Of a stretch of 34,359 bases of DNA, positions 26,454-34,359 are shown piece after piece. Position 1 is the first letter of the stretch; each line of letters starts with the position of its first letter. The notes below the pieces were generated by a model. That model was given only the letters and a program-made list of their open reading frames with translations. It made no database searches and had not been told where the DNA came from. The stretch spans positions 1 through 34,359 of the forward strand of contig CANLAH010000005.1 in assembly GCA_947488685.1 (NCBI GenBank), written 5' to 3'. The DNA comes from Acidimicrobiaceae bacterium. Lineage in GTDB: Bacteria; Actinomycetota; Acidimicrobiia; Acidimicrobiales; Ilumatobacteraceae. The translations under genes were made by a program, and so were the position numbers.

Positions 26454-27323
26454 TCAGGCTATCCACGCAGCCTCGGCGAAGCGATTCGCCGAGCCATGAG
26501 ATGTATGTAGAAAGAACGATGGTTCTGTCAGTTCCACCTCCATCAGGGTTGGTGTGGCGTCTTCAGACTCAACCATGTCAACCCGCGCATACAGCGGAGC
26601 CGATCCAAACCGAGAAGTGATGTATTCCAGTACTGCCCCACCAAGCAAAAGTTCGGAGGCTCGAGCCGTGGTGTGACTAATTTCCTCTTGCACAAATAAT
26701 GAATTCGCTACGCGTGACTGGGCGCCAAGAATGGCTCCCTTGCGAAAGGCGTGGCTAAATTGCCCACCAAAATACACAAGGCCGGTCTCGCCCATTTCAT
26801 CAATACTGCGTTGATACGGCTGAACCATCACCACGCGACCTTGCGCCACCAGTTCGCCCGCACATGTTGCCGCTGCCGCGACATCATTGACAAACCGATG
26901 CGTATTGTTTGAGCCGGCGCTTACAGTGGGCTTGAGCACTACGTCATCGGCGAATGCAAACATTTCAACATCAGCCTGCGTTGTCAAAAAACTTGTCGGA
27001 ATCACGGCAATGCCGGCATCAATTAAGTCAGTCAGATAGCGCTTGTCGGTGTTCCATCTCAAAACATCTGGAGAATTGAGCAAGTGCGTGACCATGCTTA
27101 CGCGGTCAATCCATTGCAAAAATTCGGCGTATCTTTCGTGATAGTCCCATGGAGACCGCACGATTGTCACATCAAATTGTCCCCAGTCAAGCGTGGAGTC
27201 ATCCCAGTCAACAATCTGCACATGTTGTCCAAGTGCAATGAACTCATTTACTAAGAGTGGTAAGTCAGTATCTAGATCTCGTGCTTGGGCACAGCTCACT
27301 AAAGCAAAACTGCGAGATGTCAC
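26454..27323 (-). CDS. ATP-grasp domain protein (RimK-like)
   Basis: VTIVRSPWDYHERYAEFLQWIDRV...LLNSPDVLRWNTDKRYLTDLIDAGIAVIPTSFL...VLKPTVSAGSNNTHRF...VMVQPYQRSIDEMGETGLVYFGGQFSHAFRKGAIL...YARVDMVE...TLMEVELTEPSFFL. Confidence 0.88.
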   Translation of the reverse strand: MTSRSFALVSCAQARDLDTDLPLLVNEFIALGQHVQIVDWDDSTLDWGQFDVTIVRSPWDYHERYAEFLQWIDRVSMVTHLLNSPDVLRWNTDKRYLTDLIDAGIAVIPTSFLTTQADVEMFAFADDVVLKPTVSAGSNNTHRFVNDVAAAATCAGELVAQGRVVMVQPYQRSIDEMGETGLVYFGGQFSHAFRKGAILGAQSRVANSLFVQEEISHTTARASELLLGGAVLEYITSRFGSAPLYARVDMVESEDATPTLMEVELTEPSFFLHTSHGSANRFAEAAWIA

Positions 27324-27334
27324 AGTTTGACGAT

Positions 27335-28993
<1,659 letters not shown>

Positions 28994-29008
28994 TCATCTT
29001 GTAGAGCG

Positions 29009-29035
29009 CTAGCACTCTACCGCCGTGACTGCTAA
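29009..29035. promoter_or_regulatory. CIRCE-like HrcA operator upstream of groL
   Basis: cTAGCACTC-taccgccgt-GAcTGCTAA versus consensus TTAGCACTC-N9-GAGTGCTAA: correct 9-nt spacer, 16 of 18 arm positions match. Confidence 0.85.
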
Positions 29036-29094
29036 CTGGCACCAGCCCAATCTGGTCTACGAACAAAGGGCCGTCGCCATCCCCCTCTACGCTG

Positions 29095-30546
29095 ATGCCC
29101 ATGAAGGTGGCAGTCATTGGAGGCGGAGTTGCAGGGCTTGGTTCGGCGCTCGCCCTAGCCCGTCTGGGCCACGCTGTGACCGTTTTTGAGCGTGACGACA
29201 CTCCCACCCCCGCCACGGCCGATGAGGCTTTTTTGTGGGACCGTCGCGGCGCCCCCCAAGTGCGTCACAGTCATGCATTTTTGGCGCGATTGCGTAACTT
29301 ATTGCGCGACCATTACCCAGATATTTTGCAATCATTACTCACGGAAGGCGCAACCGAAATGCGCTTTGGGGACGATCTTCCGGCAACCATCACAAATTTC
29401 GAACGACTTCCTGAAGACGATGACCTCGTCATGTTGTCATGTCGTCGCACAACCTTTGAGTGGGTGTTGCGTCGTGCAGCGCTTGCTCACGGCAACGTAA
29501 AAATGCACACTGGTCATGGCGTTGTTGGATTCACACACACGCCTGGCGCAGTACCACGTGTCACCGGAATCAAACTTGATGATGGCTCAACTCATGATGC
29601 TGATTACGTAATCGCCGCAGGCGGACGACGAAGCGCTGTTCCTGAATGGTTGACAGACATTGGTTGTGCTCCTGTTAACGAGTCAAGCGAAGACACGGGC
29701 ATCGTGTATTTCTCTCGCTTTTATCGCCTCAAGCCTGGTATGCAATATCCGCCGCGCACCGGCCCCATCGGTGGCGATCTTGGTTATCTAAAGTACGGCG
29801 TATTTGTCGGTGACAATCGCACGTTCTCCGTCACACTTGCCACTCCAGTCGCCGACGAACAACTACGCAAACTCTGCAGTGATCCGGTTGTCTTTGACAA
29901 CATTGCACGAAGTCTGGTTGCAACATCAACATGGCTTGATGGTTGTGCTGAACCAATCACTCCAGATGTGCACGTGATGGCGGGCCTACTCAATCGCTGG
30001 AGAGAATACGTTGTCGATAACAAGCCTGTCGTCTTGGGCATGCATGTCGTCGGAGACGCACATCTCTGCACTAATCCACTCTACGGACGCGGTTGTACCA
30101 CAAGTTTCCTGCACGCGCACCTAATGGCTCAGGCCGTTGCGCATCATCCTGATGACGTTGCAGCTCAAGCCACCGAACTACACGAGTCAACGCAACGAGA
30201 GTTGTATCCGTGGTACAAATCAACAGTCGAGCAAGACACAGAGGCTCGCAGAGTGGCCAATGCAATTCTTGATGATCAAGACCCTGACAGTGACACGACG
30301 GACCCGCGAACAATGATGCGGGCTGTATTTCGCGATGGTTTATTGCCAGCGATGCGCACAGACGCAGTTGTGATGCGAGCTTTTTTTAGAACATTTAATT
30401 TGCTCACGCTTCCGGATGCACTCATGAAAGACGCAGACATCGGCGCACGCATATTTGCCGTCTGGAACGATCGCGACAACCGCGCACCCGAGCCAGCGCT
30501 GGGGCCATCAACACGTGCAGAGTTACTGCAATGTATTCCTGCTTAA
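29095..30546 (+). CDS. FAD-dependent oxidoreductase (flavoprotein hydroxylase-like)
   Basis: KVAVIGGGVAGLGSALALARLGHAVTVFERD (Rossmann/FAD), CRRTTFEWVLRRAALAHGNVKMHTGHGVVGF, VVLGMHVVGDAHLCTNPLYGRGCTTSFLHAHLMAQAV; start may be ATG 29095 or 29101. Confidence 0.88.
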   Translation: MPMKVAVIGGGVAGLGSALALARLGHAVTVFERDDTPTPATADEAFLWDRRGAPQVRHSHAFLARLRNLLRDHYPDILQSLLTEGATEMRFGDDLPATITNFERLPEDDDLVMLSCRRTTFEWVLRRAALAHGNVKMHTGHGVVGFTHTPGAVPRVTGIKLDDGSTHDADYVIAAGGRRSAVPEWLTDIGCAPVNESSEDTGIVYFSRFYRLKPGMQYPPRTGPIGGDLGYLKYGVFVGDNRTFSVTLATPVADEQLRKLCSDPVVFDNIARSLVATSTWLDGCAEPITPDVHVMAGLLNRWREYVVDNKPVVLGMHVVGDAHLCTNPLYGRGCTTSFLHAHLMAQAVAHHPDDVAAQATELHESTQRELYPWYKSTVEQDTEARRVANAILDDQDPDSDTTDPRTMMRAVFRDGLLPAMRTDAVVMRAFFRTFNLLTLPDALMKDADIGARIFAVWNDRDNRAPEPALGPSTRAELLQCIPA

Positions 30547-30556
30547 TTGCAGTGTT

Positions 30557-30835
30557 CTAGCAACCACCAGCGACAGCCGGAATAATCGACACCGTGTCGC
30601 CGGCTTTCACTGGAGTATCAAGACCCTGCAGATAACGAACGTCGTCGTCGGCAACAAAGATATTGACAAATTTATGAAGTGCGCCGTCTGCATCAAAAAG
30701 TCGCTCTCCAAAACCACTGTGTGCAACATCAAGGGCTTGTAAAACCTCAGCCAATGTTGAGCCTTCAAGCACGACGGTTGAAACGCCTCCCGATAGTGGA
30801 CGCATGGTGGTGGGGATTCTCACTGTGACTGACAT
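30557..30835 (-). CDS. cysO: CysO/MoaD-ThiS family sulfur carrier protein with C-terminal Gly-Gly-Cys
   Basis: 92 aa: MSVTVRIPTTMRPLSGGVSTVVLEGSTLAEVLQALDVAHSGFGERLFDADGALHKFVNIFVADDDVRYLQGLDTPVKAGDTVSIIPAVAGGC; close by eye to Mycobacterium CysO (…FVNIYVNDEDVR…GDSVTILPAVAGG). Confidence 0.88.
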   Translation of the reverse strand: MSVTVRIPTTMRPLSGGVSTVVLEGSTLAEVLQALDVAHSGFGERLFDADGALHKFVNIFVADDDVRYLQGLDTPVKAGDTVSIIPAVAGGC

Positions 30836-30858
30836 ACGTCAACCCTACCGACACAGTC

Positions 30859-32301
30859 TCATTTCAGCACAAGAGGCGCAACGCGAGTTTTCCAGGGCAT
30901 TGCTTGCTCAAGTTGCGCCGCCAGACGAATCAGAATATCTTCGCGAAATGGCGCACCAACAAATTGCACGCCCATGGGTAGCCCGTCACTCGACCAATGC
31001 AACGGCAGGCTCACTGCTGGCTGACCAGTGACATTGAACTGCGCGGTATACAACAAAATTTCCAGCATGTGAGTGCCGCCATCATTGCCTCGCAGCCATC
31101 CAATTCGTGGTGGTGGGCCCGCAAGAGTTGGAGTACACAGCACATCAAATCCGCGAGATCCATCGCGTGGCAGCCACCACTCCACCATTCGACGCGACCA
31201 TGCATGCATCCAAGAAACTTCAGTGATGTACTGCTCAGACGACACCGACCGACCGATTTCGCGCATCAATAAATTATCGATCTCGATATCATCTTGACCA
31301 AGTTCGCGACCCAACATATTTTCAAAAAATGCAATGTCCGCGTTTGTACATGCGGCCACAATATTGGTGAACCGCCCCGCGTACTCTGCTTCGTTTAAGG
31401 CAGGTGGCGACGCAATCTCCACGGTGTGTCCTAACGACTCAAGCATCTTGGCAGCCGCAGCAACCGATGCTCGCGACTCAAGATGATCAATCCCAGGTAA
31501 TGCACCAGGATTATCTAAAAGTCCGATACGCAATTTGCCTGGGTCTGCACCAACTTCTAGTGCATAGGGACGTATCGGTGTTGGTGCGGTGTACGGATCA
31601 CCCGATTCGTAACCACTGATGACGTCGAGCACTGCAGCCGTGTCGCGCACTGTTCGCGTAACGCATCCATCAATCGTTGAACCCATCCACGATTCACCAA
31701 TATCAGGTCCATGACTCACTCGCCCCCGAGAAGGTTTCAAGCCCACAAGTCCACACTCACTTGCAGGAATACGAATTGAGCCACCACCGTCATTTGCATG
31801 TCCGACAGAAACGATATGTGCAGCAACTGCGGCTGCTGATCCACCAGATGAACCTCCCGTGGAATATTCAGTGTTCCAGGGATTACGCGAAACACCATAC
31901 GACAGCGGCTCAGTTGTGATCGTTGTTCCAAACTCTGGAGTGTTCGTGCGACCGATCACCACAAATCCTGCGCGTGCAAAACGCTGCGTTAAATAACTAT
32001 CTTCGGGGGCGACGAATCCGATGTTTTTTAAAAATCGTGTTCCCTTGTGATGTGGTTCGCCCACCTGAGAACATCCAAGATCTTTGAGCACAAGTGGAAC
32101 TCCACGAAATGGTCCGTCCGGAAGTTTGCCAGCCGCTTCAGTTCGTGCTCGATCGTATTGCTCAAGAATGATCGCATTAATTGACTCGTTCACGCTTTGC
32201 GCTTGGGCGATCGCCGCGCCAACAACTTCAGTAGCCGACGCTTTGCCGGTGGCAATCAATTCGGCTTGTGCAGTTGCATCTAGATCTAGCAGTTCGTCCA
32301 T
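30859..32301 (-). CDS. Amidase (amidase signature family)
   Basis: [62 protein letters not shown] (Ser-Ser-Lys signature); start placed at ATG 32301 ([16 protein letters not shown]). Confidence 0.95.
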   Translation of the reverse strand: MDELLDLDATAQAELIATGKASATEVVGAAIAQAQSVNESINAIILEQYDRARTEAAGKLPDGPFRGVPLVLKDLGCSQVGEPHHKGTRFLKNIGFVAPEDSYLTQRFARAGFVVIGRTNTPEFGTTITTEPLSYGVSRNPWNTEYSTGGSSGGSAAAVAAHIVSVGHANDGGGSIRIPASECGLVGLKPSRGRVSHGPDIGESWMGSTIDGCVTRTVRDTAAVLDVISGYESGDPYTAPTPIRPYALEVGADPGKLRIGLLDNPGALPGIDHLESRASVAAAAKMLESLGHTVEIASPPALNEAEYAGRFTNIVAACTNADIAFFENMLGRELGQDDIEIDNLLMREIGRSVSSEQYITEVSWMHAWSRRMVEWWLPRDGSRGFDVLCTPTLAGPPPRIGWLRGNDGGTHMLEILLYTAQFNVTGQPAVSLPLHWSSDGLPMGVQFVGAPFREDILIRLAAQLEQAMPWKTRVAPLVLK

Positions 32302-32334
32302 GTTTCCTACCCTAGACACGCTTATCGTGGTGTC

Positions 32335-33345
32335 ATGCATGTGGTCGCCGCCGCCGACAAATTCAAGGGTTCCGCAACAGCCGCCGCGGTCTGTTCTGCC
32401 ATTGGACATGCGTGTTGGGAACTCGGAGTCGACTGCACAGAAGTCCCCGTTGCCGACGGCGGCGAAGGCACGCTTGATGCTTTAGGCGGCGCAAATCGAT
32501 CAACACTTGTGACGGGACCGCTAGGTGATCCAGTCACTGCTGAATGGCGTTTTCACCGCGGTGTTGCCATTATCGAAATGGCTAAAGCAAGTGGCCTCAG
32601 CCTCGTGGGTGGAGCAGACAACAACGATGCAGTTGCTGCATCCACTACTGGTGTTGGAGAACTCATCGATACTGCCCTTGACATAGGAGCACAAAAAATA
32701 ATCGTGTGTTTGGGTGGTTCTGCTACGACCGATGGTGGTCTGGGTGCCGTACGAGCAATTCACTCACCGGCACGACTTCGAGGTGTTGATTTTCTTGTTG
32801 CATGCGATGTCGACACGCTGTTCACAAACGCCGCAAAAATATTTGGTGCCCAAAAAGGTGCCGCACCAAATCAAATTAAATTCTTAACGGGGCGCCTCGA
32901 ACGCTTGCAGCAAATGTATCAACAACAATTTGGCATCGATGTTGGCGCAATTGAGGGATCAGGCGCTGCTGGTGGACTGGCCGGCGGACTCTGTGCCCTC
33001 GGCGCACGACTCGTTCCGGGTTTTGAACTCGTAGCCGACGAGGTCGGACTCTATGAAGCCATCCGCGGCAGTTCCCTCGTCATCACAGGAGAAGGCTTTC
33101 TTGATGATCAGAGTTTTGCCGGCAAAGTTGTCGGCGGTGTTTGCGATATTGCCAAACCAGCGCACGTGCAAGTTGCCACAATTTGTGGTGATATTGATCC
33201 TGAGATTGACAGTTCTTTATTACGACAAGCCAACGCCGTCAGTCTGGTCGCTCACTACGGTGCAGAAATTTCAATGAGTCGTGTTCTGCACTGCATCGAA
33301 GAACAAGCAACACAGATTGTGCAACGCCTGTTGGCGTCATCGTAA
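32335..33345 (+). CDS. Glycerate kinase
   Basis: VVAAADKFKGSATAAAVCSAIG...CTEVPVADGGEGTLDALGG...IVCLGGSATTDGGLGAVRA...GSGAAGGLAGGLCALGARLVPGFELVADEVGL...SSLVITGEGFLDDQSFAGKVVGGV. Confidence 0.96.
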   Translation: MHVVAAADKFKGSATAAAVCSAIGHACWELGVDCTEVPVADGGEGTLDALGGANRSTLVTGPLGDPVTAEWRFHRGVAIIEMAKASGLSLVGGADNNDAVAASTTGVGELIDTALDIGAQKIIVCLGGSATTDGGLGAVRAIHSPARLRGVDFLVACDVDTLFTNAAKIFGAQKGAAPNQIKFLTGRLERLQQMYQQQFGIDVGAIEGSGAAGGLAGGLCALGARLVPGFELVADEVGLYEAIRGSSLVITGEGFLDDQSFAGKVVGGVCDIAKPAHVQVATICGDIDPEIDSSLLRQANAVSLVAHYGAEISMSRVLHCIEEQATQIVQRLLASS

Positions 33346-33948
33346 TTAGCCAGCGACAGTTGTGGTGGTGTCAGTTGAAGCGGTTCCGTTGCCTGCAGCC
33401 GTCGCACCTGGCAATGTCTTTCCTGCGATATCTGTTCCAAGCAAAATAAGCACGCACGCTTCACGCAATGTTCCGGTTTCAAGTGGCAGAGGTGTTGGCA
33501 TCGCCCCAACTTCTGGAGAACTCCCCAGTCGTTCTGCCACGTTCTGGGCATTTGCCTCGCAGCCAGCAAGATAAAAAACGCCTGTGACTTGGCGCTTTGG
33601 CGTACCAGGAGCCACATTGAGAGCCGGCTGAGTCACGTATCCAAGTGATTGCATTTCAAGAGTCAATTTTCCGGCACTGCCTGCCACTCCTGAGGCATTA
33701 GCAATCTGAACCTTAAATGCTGTGAGGGTCGGAACTGTCACTACTGGCGGAGCCGCAGGGTCGAGAGTAGTCGGGGTTTCAACCGTGTCTACTGGGGGTG
33801 TTACCGACCCAGAACCACCGTCACTGCTGACACTTTTAAGAATTAAAAAACCAAGTATGACTGCAACCACTGCAACCACTGCGCCCAGAGTTGCATTGTT
33901 GGGCATTGGAAATGAAGATCGAGTTCCGCGTGACTTGGGCTGATTCAT
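33346..33948 (-). CDS. LytR C-terminal-domain protein, single N-terminal TM
   Basis: TM segment NNATLGAVVAVVAVILGFLILKSV; LTAFKVQIANASGVAGSAGKLTLEMQSLGYVTQPALNVAPGTPKRQVTGVFYLAGCEANAQNVAERLG; start placed at ATG 33948. Confidence 0.85.
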   Translation of the reverse strand: MNQPKSRGTRSSFPMPNNATLGAVVAVVAVILGFLILKSVSSDGGSGSVTPPVDTVETPTTLDPAAPPVVTVPTLTAFKVQIANASGVAGSAGKLTLEMQSLGYVTQPALNVAPGTPKRQVTGVFYLAGCEANAQNVAERLGSSPEVGAMPTPLPLETGTLREACVLILLGTDIAGKTLPGATAAGNGTASTDTTTTVAG

Positions 33949-34056
33949 ACTGTGTCTCCTTACGGGGTCGGGATGTAACTCATTACCGTAGTGGGGCAAA
34001 AGGGCACACCGTGAACACGATGCCCATCTCGGGTTTGATTATTGCGCAAACCCTTA

Positions 34057-34131
34057 TGGAGCCGAGTGTGGGAGTCGGACCCACGACCTACCGCTTACAA
34101 GGCGGTTGCTCTGCCACTGAGCTAACCCGGC
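34057..34131 (-). tRNA. tRNA-Thr, anticodon TGT, CCA encoded
   Basis: GCCGGGTTAGCTCAGTGGCAGAGCAACCGCCTTGTAAGCGGTAGGTCGTGGGTCCGACTCCCACACTCGGCTCCA; cloverleaf folds with acceptor GCCGGGT/ACTCGGC. Confidence 0.95.
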
Positions 34132-34158
34132 GAAACGTCTTTCAGACGCGTGACCAGC

Positions 34159-34359
34159 CTAGGGGTGACTGACCGCACGCACACGGGCAACTTCATATGT
34201 TGCCAATGCGGCTGCCGCAGACACATTCAGCGACCCCAACTGCCCCATCATCGGAATCGAGACCACCATGTCGCATCGCTCCCGAACAAGACGTGAAATA
34301 CCAGAGCCTTCAGCCCCAAGTACCAAACAAATGGCTTCATCGGCCAGATTGGCAATATC
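34159..34359 (-). CDS. C-terminal part of RlmB/TrmH (SpoU) family RNA 2'-O-methyltransferase, truncated by window edge
   Basis: Minus frame reads DIANLADEAICLVLGAEGSGISRLVRERCDMVVSIPMMGQLGSLNVSAAAALATYEVARVRAVSHP*: SpoU motifs LVLGAEGSGIS.L and IPM.G...SLNVS.AA. Confidence 0.93.
   Translation of the reverse strand, partial: DIANLADEAICLVLGAEGSGISRLVRERCDMVVSIPMMGQLGSLNVSAAAALATYEVARVRAVSHP

Overview
The window looks like a densely coded chromosomal segment from an actinobacterium. The domain content and gene order suggest Acidimicrobiia, but that is inference. I support about 34 protein-coding genes, two tRNAs (initiator Met-CAT and Thr-TGT, both minus strand, both with encoded CCA), one strong intrinsic terminator and one CIRCE-like operator upstream of groL. 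I saw no CRISPR array, transposase, integrase or rRNA. Most genes are recognisable housekeeping or accessory families: cupin, membrane spermidine-synthase-like protein, SnoaL/NTF2-like, secreted alpha/beta hydrolase, FAH, FKBP, UPF0182, DivIVA-like, PDZ-Lon protease, HEAT, DDN-type nitroreductase, Tag, MBL-fold, DUF222/HNH, BtuF-like, GNAT, SCO6745-like, PAC2, NUDIX, GlnD, AlaX, HemQ, ATP-grasp, GroEL, FAD oxidoreductase, CysO/MoaD-like, amidase, glycerate kinase, LytR_C and RlmB/TrmH. The observations most worth follow-up are: (1) a CysO-type sulfur carrier whose gene encodes a Cys directly after the terminal Gly-Gly (...PAVAGGC), matching the CysO-Cys intermediate of protein-thiocarboxylate cysteine biosynthesis; (2) a DivIVA-like coiled-coil protein with an acidic hexapeptide repeat and a C-terminal Cys/His motif resembling phage Mu gpF/SPP1 gp7 head-morphogenesis proteins, encoded between a PDZ-Lon protease and a UPF0182 membrane protein; (3) an imperfect CIRCE overlapping a second near-perfect palindrome, heading a tightly packed groL/ATP-grasp/hemQ/alaX/hypothetical/glnD directon. 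No complete undescribed system is proven. All functional claims are homology by eye and need searches.
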